Below, one piece after another: positions 1 through 10,381 of a stretch of 52,299 bases of DNA (the first letter of the stretch is position 1; each line of letters begins with the position of its first letter). Position numbers and translations under genes: made by a program. The DNA comes from Bacteroidales bacterium (lineage in GTDB: Bacteria; Bacteroidota; Bacteroidia; Bacteroidales; UBA12077): positions 1-52,299 of the forward strand of contig WTBR01000120.1 in NCBI GenBank assembly GCA_013138975.1. Direction: 5' to 3'. Under the pieces are notes generated by a model. It saw only the letters and a list, made by a program, of their open reading frames with translations, had not been told where the DNA came from and ran no database searches.

Positions 1-3000
1 CTTCCTACAATTATATCTTCCTGACCACTTAATTTGGATAACAATATCGTGAAAGTGGATAACAAGGACATATACAATGTTAAGCCTTGTTCCTTGCTTA
101 TCTCGTGAATTATCTTTGTTTCTTCTGCTGATAACATAAAACCTACACTCGCTCCTTCGAAACTTTGAATGACTTCACGAGAATAATCTGTAGGCAATTC
201 CAGAACAGGAAGTTCGCCCGCAAACTTATCTAACCAATATGCTTCTTGTCCTTTAATTCTTTCTTGCTGTTCTGTGCTGTTTTGCCACTCTGAATAATCT
301 TTATATTGTAATTGTAATGGCTCTAATTCTTTTCCTTTTATTAAATTATTAAACTCTTCTTCTAAAATAGTATGAGACCTACCATCACTTATGATATGAT
401 GCATATCTATCAACAACATATCATCACCATCGCTGATTTCCAAATAAGCTATGCGTAATAAAGGCGCCTGACTTAGGTCAAATGATTGGGTAAGGTCTTC
501 CTTTATGTTGGATAACTCTGATTTTGTTATCTTATAATCCTTGATAGAAAAAGTTACTTCCGGATGGATATGTTGCACTGGTAACTCGTCCTTTACTTCA
601 AAACTCGTCCTGAAATTTTCGTGTCGTGCTATCAATTTATTAAAAACAGTTGTTATTTTGTTTTTATTTTGTCCTTTGGGAACTGCTAATAATCCGGGCA
701 TATTATAAGCGGTGCTTCCTAATTCCATTTGTTGTAATAAGTACAATCGTTGTTGGGAGGAAGATAATGCGTAATATGCCTGAACCTTTGCCTTAGGAAT
801 TGAAAAATATGAATTACTCTCTGTTGAATCTATGAGTTTAGCCTGAGATTTAATGGTCTGGGATTCAAAAATTTCTCGTAATTCTAATCGCACATCTAAT
901 TCTTTATGAATGCGGGATACAAGTACCGTAGCTTTCAATGAATGACCGCCTAGCTCAAAGAAACTAACATTTGTACTTATTTCTTTAGAATCTACATTTA
1001 ATACTTCTGACCAAATTTTTACAAGCTTGGTTTCTATTAATGTATTGGGAGCTACATAAGCTCTACCTGCCTTTATCTCCGGTGCAGGTAAAGCTTTACG
1101 ATCGACCTTTCTGTTTGGTGTTAAAGGAATTGAATCAAGTTCTACGATATAGGAAGGAATCATATAATCGGGTAATAAGCCTGATAAATATATACGTAGT
1201 TCTTCCTGATTTAATTCTCTTTCCTTAACAATATAAGCACACAAATATTTTTCTCCATTATTATCCAGTGCTAAGACAATGCTTTCTTTTATGTTTTCAT
1301 GCTTTAAAAGAATATGTTCAATCTCCCCTATTTCAATTCTAAAACCTCTAATTTTAACCTGATGATCAATTCTTCCTAAGAATTCAATGTTCCCATCTGC
1401 AAGCCAACGTACCAAATCTCCTGTTCGATACAATCGTTCGCCTTCTTTATATGGATGGTCGATAAATTTATCTGATGTTAATTCGGGTTTGTTTACATAA
1501 CCTAAGCCTAATCCTGCTCCACTGATACATAACTCTCCGGACATACCTATAGGAACAAGGGTATAATTTTTATCTAAAATTAATATTTGAACATTGTAAA
1601 TGGGTTTTCCTATTGGTATTATTTCTTCGAGGTAATCCAGAGGTGAATCTATGATAAAAGAAGAGCAAATATCAGTGGCTTCTGTAGGGCCATAAGTATT
1701 TACTATTTTTGTTTTATTGCCTTCCTGTGAAATCCAATCCACTAATTTATTCATTAATATAGGTTCTCCACCTAAAAATGCATAACGAAGTGATAATAGC
1801 CTTTCGTAATGAGAAGCTTCATTTATTTCTACAATAGGATAAAAGGCACTTGGGGTGCAATTAACCCAGGTTATTTTATCTTTCGATATAATATCGGAAA
1901 TGGTAACCGGATCATATTGTGATGTTGGTAATAAATGTAAGGATCCACCACAAAGTAAGGCTGCAAAAAGGTTTTTTTGTGTTAAATCAAAACTTGTTGA
2001 TGACATTAATAGAACTCTATCGCTATCTGTTAAAGTATATTCATTTATAAACCAATATAACAAATTAGCAAAACTTTTGTGATACACGGCTGCACCTTTA
2101 GGATTACCTGTGGAGCCGGATGTGTATATTAAATAGATAAGATTATCTGATCTTAATTTGACCGGGGTTTGCTGAACTGTAAATTGATAATTATCTAATT
2201 CATCAACATTAACTATATAATCTTCTCCAATTCCCTTTAAGGTTTCTTTATTGTTATTCCTTACCGATTTTGTGCTTAGTATGATTTTGGCATCACAATC
2301 TTTTATTATATAACTCTTTCTTGATTCCGGATAATTATCATCGATGGGTACATATGCTCCTCCTGCTTTAAGTATTGCAAATATGGAGATAAGAAATTCT
2401 ATAGATTGATCTGCAAATATGGCTACAAAATCATTACATGTAATTCCTTTATGAATCAAAATATTAGACAATTTGTCTATTTTCTGATTAAATTCTTTAT
2501 AATTTATTTTTTTATTTCCCCGAACTAAAGCTTGTGCGTTTGGGGTTTTACAAACTTGTTCTTCAAACAAATCATGAATCGCTTTTTCTCTCGGTAAATC
2601 TATATCAGTGTTATTAAAGTCAAATAATAACTGTTGTTTTTCTGATTCGGAGAGTAATTCTAATTCTTGAATATTTGATTCTTCATGATTTATAATCGAA
2701 TCTAAAATCGTAATAAAATGTCTATTTATATTTTCAATTTCAATCCTGTCAAAATCCGAATTAAAATAGTTAAAATTAACTTCAATTTCATCCGACAAAA
2801 AAGCGCTTACTGTTAATTTATAATTGGTTGATTCTTTTATATCGAAAGATTTTATAGCCAGACCATCACCTTGCTGCAAACTACTTGTATCTATAGGGTA
2901 ATTTTCAATTACAAAAATAGATTCAATTAATTCATCGCCTTTATATGATGAATCATTTAAAATATCATGTAAAGGTACATTCTCAAAATTTACCCTTTTT

Positions 3001-3977
3001 CTTAATTGATTTGCATTCGTTTTTATAATTTCAAGTAAGGGGTTAACTGGAGGCAAACTTACTCTCAACGGTATGGTGTTTATAAATAAACCAACGATTT
3101 CTTCTATTCCTTCAAGCTTTATATTCCTTCCAGATACGGTAGTTCCAAAAAGAATATCTTCTTTTCCGGAATATTTGCTTAGAAGGATCCCCCAAGCAGT
3201 ATAAAGTATATCTGCAATTGTTAATCGGTGTAATTCGCAATAGCTCTTAAGTAATTGCACCTTTTCCTCTGGAATTATATGCTTATAACATTCATTTGAT
3301 TTATCCGATAATAAATTATTTCGCTTAGAGCTGAAAACACTATTAACTTCGTAAGCATTTAAATAATCTTTCCAAAAAAATTTCCCTTCATTTGTAAGCC
3401 CTTTATTTAGTTTGACATATTCATTAAACGAAGTTTTTTTGAGTATTTGTAGTTTACTACCATTTATATGTTCTTGATAATGGTGAAGAAACTCTTTTAA
3501 AATTATTCCATTACTCCAACCATCATAAATTATATGATGATTGCTTATTAATACACTGTATTTATCAGCTTTGAATTTACATAAGGTTATTCTAAACGGA
3601 ACTTCCCTTAAATCAAAACTTTCCTTATAATCATTAAGTATAATTTTTTGATATTCGGATTCTGATATATTTTCTTCTTTGGATAAATCATAATATCTAA
3701 TATCTATGTTTGGATCTTTTAAAATAATCTGAATCGGGTTAGTTAATTTTTCCCATCTAAATACAGTTCTTAAAAGTTCGTTATTTTTAACTACATTCTT
3801 CCATGCTTCTTGAAAACAATCTTTTTGTATCTCACCTTCTATTTCCAGAGATAACTGAACAAAATATAAATTTTCCTTATCTTTTTTAAGGTAATGATAT
3901 AAAATACCTTCTTGTAAAGAGCTTAAGTTAAAAATATTATCAATATTTTTTTTATCTAATTTAAAATCTTTGTTCAT
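1..3977 (-). CDS. Non-ribosomal peptide synthetase, C-A-T-C, 3' end outside window
   Basis: I translated this open frame directly; it starts MNKDFKLDKK and runs off the window without a stop (about 1325 codons visible). Domain order: a condensation domain with HHIIYDG near residue 146; an adenylation domain with the A3 loop YTSGSTGNPKG near 613-627, YGPTE, and TGD near the A7 core; a carrier domain with FFELGGHSLKA near residue 1005 (Ser carries the phosphopantetheine arm); a second condensation domain with HHIISDG near 1192. The enzyme activates one amino acid and condenses it with an upstream peptidyl or acyl chain in the cytoplasm. Aligned by eye to GrsA, the pocket reads D235, L236, K239, N278, F299, G301, T322, D330, I331; I do not assign a substrate. 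The N-terminal C domain suggests an elongation rather than a loading module. Downstream modules lie outside the window. Neighbouring NRPS fragments suggest the assembly line was once larger. Confidence 0.95.
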   Translation of the reverse strand, partial: MNKDFKLDKKNIDNIFNLSSLQEGILYHYLKKDKENLYFVQLSLEIEGEIQKDCFQEAWKNVVKNNELLRTVFRWEKLTNPIQIILKDPNIDIRYYDLSKEENISESEYQKIILNDYKESFDLREVPFRITLCKFKADKYSVLISNHHIIYDGWSNGIILKEFLHHYQEHINGSKLQILKKTSFNEYVKLNKGLTNEGKFFWKDYLNAYEVNSVFSSKRNNLLSDKSNECYKHIIPEEKVQLLKSYCELHRLTIADILYTAWGILLSKYSGKEDILFGTTVSGRNIKLEGIEEIVGLFINTIPLRVSLPPVNPLLEIIKTNANQLRKRVNFENVPLHDILNDSSYKGDELIESIFVIENYPIDTSSLQQGDGLAIKSFDIKESTNYKLTVSAFLSDEIEVNFNYFNSDFDRIEIENINRHFITILDSIINHEESNIQELELLSESEKQQLLFDFNNTDIDLPREKAIHDLFEEQVCKTPNAQALVRGNKKINYKEFNQKIDKLSNILIHKGITCNDFVAIFADQSIEFLISIFAILKAGGAYVPIDDNYPESRKSYIIKDCDAKIILSTKSVRNNNKETLKGIGEDYIVNVDELDNYQFTVQQTPVKLRSDNLIYLIYTSGSTGNPKGAAVYHKSFANLLYWFINEYTLTDSDRVLLMSSTSFDLTQKNLFAALLCGGSLHLLPTSQYDPVTISDIISKDKITWVNCTPSAFYPIVEINEASHYERLLSLRYAFLGGEPILMNKLVDWISQEGNKTKIVNTYGPTEATDICSSFIIDSPLDYLEEIIPIGKPIYNVQILILDKNYTLVPIGMSGELCISGAGLGLGYVNKPELTSDKFIDHPYKEGERLYRTGDLVRWLADGNIEFLGRIDHQVKIRGFRIEIGEIEHILLKHENIKESIVLALDNNGEKYLCAYIVKERELNQEELRIYLSGLLPDYMIPSYIVELDSIPLTPNRKVDRKALPAPEIKAGRAYVAPNTLIETKLVKIWSEVLNVDSKEISTNVSFFELGGHSLKATVLVSRIHKELDVRLELREIFESQTIKSQAKLIDSTESNSYFSIPKAKVQAYYALSSSQQRLYLLQQMELGSTAYNMPGLLAVPKGQNKNKITTVFNKLIARHENFRTSFEVKDELPVQHIHPEVTFSIKDYKITKSELSNIKEDLTQSFDLSQAPLLRIAYLEISDGDDMLLIDMHHIISDGRSHTILEEEFNNLIKGKELEPLQLQYKDYSEWQNSTEQQERIKGQEAYWLDKFAGELPVLELPTDYSREVIQSFEGASVGFMLSAEETKIIHEISKEQGLTLYMSLLSTFTILLSKLSGQEDIIVG

Positions 3978-4255
3978 ATTTGAATTATGATTATAATTTT
4001 TTTGACGACTGAGCATTAAAAAGAAATTTATACCCGATTTGAAGATGATTATGAAATTATTTTAAGATAAGACTAATTCAATTACTTAACGTTTTTTACA
4101 ATTTTATAACTACAAGTTTATATTTTTTACTTAATATCAAGCAAAATCATCACTTGTGAATATAAAAAGTCTGAAAAAATTCGCTGAATTAATTTTTATA
4201 TAATTTTAATTTTAATGTACCTAATTTTATTTTCAATCAACTAACACAAAAATGA
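3978..4255. other. Gap between NRPS and ATP-grasp genes
   Basis: This 278-base AT-rich stretch separates two minus-strand genes. I see no ORF, no strong hairpin and no convincing promoter, so it may hold an unrecognised promoter for the NRPS gene or simply be a spacer. Confidence 0.4.
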
Positions 4256-5659
4256 TTATTCTATTACAAATATTGGACTTACGTTGGCTCCCAATTTAGC
4301 ATTGATAATTCCATATTCATTATCTGAAGGAAGAAGTCTAACATAACCACCTGCATATGTAGTACCAAAAACAAAAAATCCAAATACTATTTCATGCAAT
4401 GCGGCTTCGTTTTGATTTATTTGATACCAATAATCTTGAGGCTTAACATACTCTTGGACAATCCAAGATTCTTCTTTTAATGCTAATTCAACTTTTTCCC
4501 TCCAAATTTCAGAAGAAACCTTACTTCCAATAAATACATCATCCCCTGAAGAACCTAAAGATCTTTTCAAAACAAAATTTGTTTGTTTCTTTAACACCAT
4601 ACTTTTTAAAGAACAATTTTCATCCTTATAATGTGTATTCTTATCGATTAATTTTCTTGTCCAAGGGATATGTTTCTTTATTAATTCCCTTTCCTCTTCA
4701 GTAAATAACTTACTATCCTGATACTCTGATAGTAATGAAATATTAAATTTATTTGTCATTAAATATGTAATAGCACCATTCAATATTATTACTTTATTTT
4801 TCTGAGCGATTCTTAAGAAACTTGCAGGAGTTGATCCTACCCATTCTAAAAGACAATGAATTTGCTTTTTATTATAAAAAACACCATTACTAGTACCTTC
4901 AAGTTGATCATAATTACAAAATATTACTTCACCTTCAATATTATTATTCTTAAAGGTACTCTCAACAGAATTTTTAATTGCTACAATTCTCTCATCTTCA
5001 TAACAGTCTGAATTTACAAAACGAGGATCTACAATACATATTCTTAAAAAATTTTGTTCTGAATTAATTTTATTTACTTCTACTGCGTTTTGTATATGTA
5101 GAATTAAATATTTAAAAAACTGACTCTTTTTCAATTCGAGATCATTGTCTACAATAAATTTTTCAATATGCTTAGATTTCATGTAAACATCTACAAATAA
5201 TTCTTGCTCCCACCCCCCTAATCCTGTAGCAATATTATACTCAATACACTGCAATTCATTTTTATGGTCTATAATAAAATCGCCCCGCCCAAGTAAATTA
5301 TCAATATGATTAGTAGGTATACTCCATAGTAAAACTTCTACTTGATAGAGAGGAATTTTGTAATATTCGCTTATCTTTTGTGCATTATTATCAAAGATTC
5401 TCTTTGGAATAGATTTAATTAAATTAAAAATACTAATTGAAGTTTGTTCAAAATAACTTTCTGTTTCTTTTGAAATGAAAGTTGGCCAAGGATTTAAAAT
5501 GCTATCAGGAAAAAGCTGTCCTTCATTTAAATATGTGAAATTGTTTTTATTTAGAAATTCAGGATTTTTATTCACATATTCTATGAATAGTTTGTTTTTT
5601 TCTGACAAAAACTCGTGATTTTCTATTTTTTGATTAATAAATCTTTTATTCATATGCAT
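4256..5659 (-). CDS. ATP-grasp-like ligase of the NRPS cluster
   Basis: 467 residues, probably cytoplasmic; no signal peptide or membrane segment. The C-terminal third looks like the ATP-binding and ligase part of an ATP-grasp enzyme of the circularly permuted type: FVLKRSLGSSGDDVFIG (near 365-381) resembles the lysine and glycine-rich ATP loop, WIVQEYVKP follows, and the last segment INAKLGANVSPIFVIE resembles the Asn-containing metal site and tail seen in such proteins. The middle has RGDFIID and CIEYN. ATP-grasp enzymes couple ATP hydrolysis to carboxylate-amine ligation, and in peptide clusters often add an amino acid or build an unusual precursor; the substrate here is unknown. The start is MHMNKR, and the second Met two codons later is equally possible. 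The assignment is by motif only and a non-ligase ATP-grasp protein cannot be excluded. Confidence 0.6.
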   Translation of the reverse strand: MHMNKRFINQKIENHEFLSEKNKLFIEYVNKNPEFLNKNNFTYLNEGQLFPDSILNPWPTFISKETESYFEQTSISIFNLIKSIPKRIFDNNAQKISEYYKIPLYQVEVLLWSIPTNHIDNLLGRGDFIIDHKNELQCIEYNIATGLGGWEQELFVDVYMKSKHIEKFIVDNDLELKKSQFFKYLILHIQNAVEVNKINSEQNFLRICIVDPRFVNSDCYEDERIVAIKNSVESTFKNNNIEGEVIFCNYDQLEGTSNGVFYNKKQIHCLLEWVGSTPASFLRIAQKNKVIILNGAITYLMTNKFNISLLSEYQDSKLFTEEERELIKKHIPWTRKLIDKNTHYKDENCSLKSMVLKKQTNFVLKRSLGSSGDDVFIGSKVSSEIWREKVELALKEESWIVQEYVKPQDYWYQINQNEAALHEIVFGFFVFGTTYAGGYVRLLPSDNEYGIINAKLGANVSPIFVIE

Positions 5660-5755
5660 TATTTTTAAAATAATTCTCTAAATTATCTTCGTCTAAATAA
5701 ATACTTTTAAAATCAGATGATTTAATATATATCATCTTCGTTTTTAAATGAAATA

Positions 5756-6105
5756 CTATATCATTAATGTGCTTAATTTCACTTCCAGATTTACTGTCAA
5801 TTGATTACATACAGAAATTTCAACTCCTGAGAATTCATTAGAATAAGAAAATAAATTATTTGATACCTCTTCTCCGAACAGCCCAAGTTAATTAAACCTG
5901 ATTTCACTCGTCTTTTTTAATGGTTTATTTTCCCCTTCACCTAAATATCTTAATACTCCAAACCCAATGCTATTGTCAGGAACTTTTTTAACTTTCATTT
6001 TTGCTTTTTTAATAATAAAACCAATATGATTATTCCCTATTTCATTCTTGTTTTCATCATTAAGAATTACTGCTTTTATTAATGAGGTTTTTGCTATTTT
6101 AATTA
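5756..6105 (-). pseudogene. Remnant of an NRPS epimerisation/condensation domain
   Basis: The frame contains KVPDNSIGFGVLRYLG followed by SEIRFN, a stop codon (5888-5890), then in the same frame LGLFGEEVSNNLFSYS and about 30 more residues to a TAG at 5756-5758. The family motif is lr.ipn.GigYGvLrYl ... eisFNYLGqf, found at the end of epimerisation domains and some condensation domains. The stop codon sits exactly where the conserved Tyr of FNYLG should be. There is no start codon and no N-terminal half of the domain, so this is a relic and not a gene. It lies between the ATP-grasp gene and the amidase fragment on the same strand, supporting loss of one or more NRPS modules here. Confidence rests on motif match only. 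Confidence 0.7.
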
Positions 6106-6164
6106 TGACTCAACTGATCCCTAAATCCCACTTTAGCTAGTGTAATTTTCAAATTATATTAACA

Positions 6165-6533
6165 TTAAATAATCGGTTGTTGAAAATCTCCAAATTTTTC
6201 TTCCACATATTTTGCAACTGCAAGAACTTTATGTTCTTGCCATGGCTTTCCAACAATTTGAACTCCTAACGGCAATCCTTCAGGTGATATACCTGTTGGC
6301 ACTACAGCTACAGGCCAACCAATTATATTATGAGTCATAGTATAAGAATAAACACCGACATCCTTAAGTCCATGATAATGTGCAGGAATAGGAGAAACAG
6401 GACATAATATTATATCATAATCAGTAAAGAAAGAACCCATTTCACTTTTAAACATGCCCCATCTTTTAAAGAGTTCAGCAAACTGCTTGGGAGAAATGCA
6501 GTCTTCATCAAATTCTTTAATATCACTAGCCAA
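6165..6533 (-). pseudogene. C-terminal fragment of an amidase-signature enzyme
   Basis: 122 codons readable from a TTG (no ATG), preceded by in-frame TAA stops. The product matches the end of amidase-signature (GatA-like) hydrolases: FTDYDIILCPVSPIPAHYHG corresponds to the 'yDvLLtPt.p.pA' segment, then NIIGWPVAVVPTGISPEGLPLGVQIVG-type residues matching the conserved 'N..G.Pa.s.P.G....GLPvGvQivg' region. The catalytic Lys-Ser-Ser triad lies in the missing N-terminal two thirds, so the fragment cannot be active. Family members are about 450-500 residues. It may once have trimmed or released the peptide made by the adjacent NRPS, but that is inference. Confidence 0.8.
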
Positions 6534-6706
6534 TAAGAAACTTTTTCTTTATTAATGCATTTTTAGAGGCTTTTAGACTATTAAGAGTTAATAATCTCTA
6601 ATAGAGTCTCATAACCCATTATTTTAATAATCATTAATCTAATACAATTTAATTTTCACAATGATTTAAAACCAGAATAACTGCGTTTTATACAGATTTT
6701 TTTACA

Positions 6707-8404
6707 TCAGAATTCAAAATCCCCATCATATTGTATTAAGTTCTCTGCATAATCCACCTGACCAATATTTTTGCATTCATTTATCACTGTTTTGTAATCC
6801 TTAAAAGCTACCATGGAAGGAACTGCATTTTTGTGTAATTCTTCCCATCTTTTATCAGCGTAGTAATAATCATTTAATGAATATGGATTTGGTATTCCAA
6901 GTTTTCTGCAGTGTGCTTCAAAACGATGAACACGATTAAACGTCTCTTCTCTAAGTGGTGATCTATCTAATGTCCAATGCTTAAATATCAACATATCATC
7001 ATATTTTTGATCATAAAGTGGCATTCTGTCCTTTGCCCACTCATGATCACTTCCCTGCTTTGAATAATGATATAGAAAATAATTACATTCAGCTTGAAAA
7101 ATATCGTTCTTTAACTCCTCAATTAAATCTAAAGTGGCTTGAAAATCCTCTTCTGTTTCACCAGGATGTCCAATAACCCAATATGTTGTCACTTTTATAC
7201 CGGCATATGCAAGCGATTTAACAGTTGCTCTAATTTGATCCGGTGTAATCAACTTGTTCATTTCATCAAGTATCTTTTGAGATCCACTCTCAGCTCCTAA
7301 CCTAACTCTATAAAGACCTCCTCTTCTCCACAACAATGTATTATTAATATCTGCTGATGGATCATCTACTTTAAAATAAGCATCGTAATATAAAGCAACA
7401 TCTGATTTAATAAATTCTTTAGCTAGATCATTAATAACCGGATTAATCAAAGAATCTGTCATAAAGAAAAGTTGGTGTCCATGCAACTTATATAAATCGA
7501 TCATTTCCTCCACTACTAATTTGGGATCTTTTTTCCTATAATCACCGTTTACTTTCTTTGATACACAAAAGCTACAATTGTATATGCAACTAGCTGAAGA
7601 TGTTGCTGACATACAAGGATAGACATCAAGATTTAAATTAGAAAAATCAGGATTTTTCTGTTCTTCAAATCCGAGTATTCTTCCTCCTATATCCTCTCTT
7701 GAGTATACTCGCTGATTTTCATCCAAGTCATTTCTCAAGTATTTTAATAATAATATTTCGCCTTGTCCTAAAAAATAATGATCAACAAATCCCTCTGAAT
7801 AACTTAACAAGCTATCAAAACTAGGTGAATCAGGAGAATGAGACTCATTAAAAGTTCCTCCACCTGCTATTAATTTAATATGAGGAAATTTCTCTCTTAC
7901 CTTTTTAAACATATACAAACTAACAGGTGTAGTACATTTATACAATGTACAACCAATAATATCAGGTTTCTCCTCTTCCACCCGTTTCAAGAAATAAACT
8001 TGCAACATATCATAGAATGAATCCAATAATTCAATTAGTTCATTTATACAATTTTCATCAACTTTATGATAGTAATGCTTATAAACCACATCAATAGTTA
8101 AATCAATATAATCTTTTTTATTTTTGTAGTTAACATGTGCCATTAACTGATTTTGAAGCACATCATGCCCAATATTTCTGAAGTTACCTTGCTTTTCATA
8201 AGGTATATGTCTTCCCAGAATTCTAAAATATTCGGTATAAAAATCTAAACACTCTTTTTTAACTATTAAATCTTCTGTAATTACATTATATCCATATTGC
8301 TGAATGTATTGCTTTAAACTTGTTATACCCATAGGAGGTATCATTGGATCCCAATATGGAAATATAGTTAAAAAGATCTTAGTATTCTTTGGTTCTTTTT
8401 TCAT
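6707..8404 (-). CDS. B12-binding-type radical SAM enzyme
   Basis: 565 residues and intact. An N-terminal Rossmann-like region (about 10-240) with PPMGITSLKQYI and GCTLYKCTTP resembles cobalamin-binding domains, though I see no canonical DxHxxG, so cobalamin may bind base-on or not at all. The radical SAM core begins at C273-x3-C277-x2-C280, the CxxxCxxC site for the [4Fe-4S] cluster that cleaves S-adenosylmethionine; VRLGAESGSQKIL and YWVIGHPGETEEDF follow in the usual order for class B-type enzymes. Such enzymes in peptide clusters commonly methylate unreactive carbons or rearrange rings. It sits on the same strand as the NRPS and ATP-grasp genes, with remnants on both sides, so a tailoring role is likely. 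Intactness amid decay suggests it may still be selected. Confidence 0.85.
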   Translation of the reverse strand: MKKEPKNTKIFLTIFPYWDPMIPPMGITSLKQYIQQYGYNVITEDLIVKKECLDFYTEYFRILGRHIPYEKQGNFRNIGHDVLQNQLMAHVNYKNKKDYIDLTIDVVYKHYYHKVDENCINELIELLDSFYDMLQVYFLKRVEEEKPDIIGCTLYKCTTPVSLYMFKKVREKFPHIKLIAGGGTFNESHSPDSPSFDSLLSYSEGFVDHYFLGQGEILLLKYLRNDLDENQRVYSREDIGGRILGFEEQKNPDFSNLNLDVYPCMSATSSASCIYNCSFCVSKKVNGDYRKKDPKLVVEEMIDLYKLHGHQLFFMTDSLINPVINDLAKEFIKSDVALYYDAYFKVDDPSADINNTLLWRRGGLYRVRLGAESGSQKILDEMNKLITPDQIRATVKSLAYAGIKVTTYWVIGHPGETEEDFQATLDLIEELKNDIFQAECNYFLYHYSKQGSDHEWAKDRMPLYDQKYDDMLIFKHWTLDRSPLREETFNRVHRFEAHCRKLGIPNPYSLNDYYYADKRWEELHKNAVPSMVAFKDYKTVINECKNIGQVDYAENLIQYDGDFEF

Positions 8405-8521
8405 GCTAAATCAAATTTATAAAAATTTATTGATTCTGAAACAAACAGCAACTATACAGTTAATCATCTACACAATAACATATTAATATATTATTATCTC
8501 TTATTTGTACATAAAATTAGA

Positions 8522-8940
8522 TCAATCAAGCTCAAAATTAAATTCACTTTCCGTTTCAATAGTTGAGGTAATTTTTGTTAATCTATTAGTCATACTAAGA
8601 TCCTTAATATTAATATTAGAAAGTACCTGATTTATTATATCCGTATATAACACAATGTAGTTCTCTACAGTACTCTTTTTAAATAGCTTAGTATGATTTC
8701 TAAGATTAAGAGTAATCGTTTCACCGATTCTTGAAGCAACGAGTTGTAAATCAAATTTTGAGAAATTATCATCAATTCTAGTATAATGCTTCACACTAAT
8801 CCCTAGAATACCAAATTCTTCTCGTTCCAAATTATTCATATTAAACAAATAATTGAATAATGGATTTCTATCTGTTTCTGCTTTTACTTTCAATTCATTG
8901 ATTAAATCGTCGATTTGAAACAATAACGGCATCATTACTA
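8522..8940 (-). pseudogene. C-terminal remnant of an NRPS condensation domain
   Basis: The readable frame includes IDDLINELKVKAETDRNPLF, then YLFNMNN, SKFDLQLVAS and TVENYIVLYTDIINQVLSN. This follows the family pattern 'fE.LveeL...RdlsrnPLFdvmf.lqN ... sKFDLtl.... y.t.lF...ti.r....f..ll..i' of the C-terminal half of condensation domains. The N-terminal half with the HHxxxDG active site is absent. The frame extends upstream to a Met at 9028, but residues there (MIHTHFLILFKMPSW) look like out-of-frame noise. The stop at 8522 ends the peptide soon after the domain. I read it as a truncated, non-functional relic of the same assembly line. Confidence 0.75.
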
Positions 8941-9028
8941 CCATTAACAAAAGTAATTCCATTATTTGAACAATTATTAAAGACCAAGAAGGCATCTTGA
9001 AAAGTATTAAAAAATGGGTGTGAATCAA

Positions 9029-10381
9029 TTACAAACTAAATATCACTCCCTTGTCTAACTGTCGACTATAAAAGTAAACAAGCTTTATAATTATCATTTT
9101 ATAAATAATCACATATCTTCCCTTCGAACTTTGGATAATGACAAACTATTTCTTTACAGAATAATTTCTATTCATCACAATCATAGTTTATTTCTAAATA
9201 TCCATAAAAAATTTAATAGTAATACCAGAACTTTTTAATAAAAAATCTGTTTTAGAATCAAATATACCAACTAAAATTAAAAGGAATAATTTGGAAAATG
9301 TGAGCTTAATGAAATCAATTTAATACTCAGAAAAGCTTATCAAAAATGCTGAAATATTAAATTTAAATATAGCTTCGCCATTAAAACTCACAAAAATGAG
9401 TTTATATGTAATCAAGTTTGGTTAATAGAGTATATAAAATCCGTGGACTAAGTTATACATATTAAAAAATAATGCAAGAAAACAGAATAGAATATACTAA
9501 AAAGCCACAAATTGCGCTCCCAATAAAAGCTAATACTAATTGAACATCATAATATTATAAAGAAATATTAATTTTATGTTTAAAAACATGAAATTACTGT
9601 GTTTTAATTTAAACTCTGATCTTTAAACGGCTAATCCTTATAAGGATACTATACATTTTTACACTACAACTAACTCAATAACTATTAATTACAACAACTA
9701 TCCGAATCCTATTAGCTCAATTCAGAACAAAAAATAGCAGAAACTAAAAAAAGGTTAATTCTATTTTTCCTATTAATATTACCCGAAATACTACAAAATT
9801 AAAGTTGCAGGGAATCGTCTTGAAATAGGTTGGCAGATTTTAAAATAAATTAGATAGTTTTTATAGGCCTCTTGGTCTATTCGTTTTTCTTTTAATACAA
9901 AGGTTGAAGTCAAATCTCTTTATTATTTCTTCCATACTTTCTTTTAAGCAGTTGAATGTCAAACTCTTTCCTTCATATGTAAATAATTCTAATTATCTTC
10001 TAAGGATTGAACGACACAAAACATATACGATAAAATGATATAAAATGGTATAATAAAGCTTTTAGAAAAAAAACAGACACCCCGCCAAACCAATTATAAA
10101 CAAATTAGTTATATTTTTAAAAGTTAGTTTATTAACTAAACTGCTAAGAATAGCATTTTATAAATACATTTATTATTGCGAATCGTTTCCATATCGATAT
10201 GAAAACACAATCATCATAACAAGAGTTACAATGATTAATGCTATGTCTTATTTATAAGTAATTTAATTCGTTAAATCTTCACTTCTCGTAAATCAATTGT
10301 TTATTGTTAATCGAAATCTTTTTAAAATATTAGATATCCAAATTAATAATGTCTGAAAACAAATCTTTTTAAAACATTAAT
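9029..10381. other. Gene desert beyond the decayed NRPS locus
   Basis: 1353 AT-rich bases without a credible gene. Short frames that may be coding relics exist, for example a minus-strand run near 9865-9985 ending in IKRKTNRPRGL and a plus-strand run near 9350-9425, but I recognise neither. No terminal inverted repeats or transposase motifs were seen. It looks like eroded accessory DNA. Confidence 0.4.

Noticed and set aside
1040..2082. Small plus-strand ORFs inside the NRPS gene
   Set aside because: They are shadows of a minus-strand frame that gives a full C-A-T-C protein.
9029..10381. Possible insertion sequence in the gene desert
   Set aside because: No terminal inverted repeats, target duplication or transposase motifs could be read.
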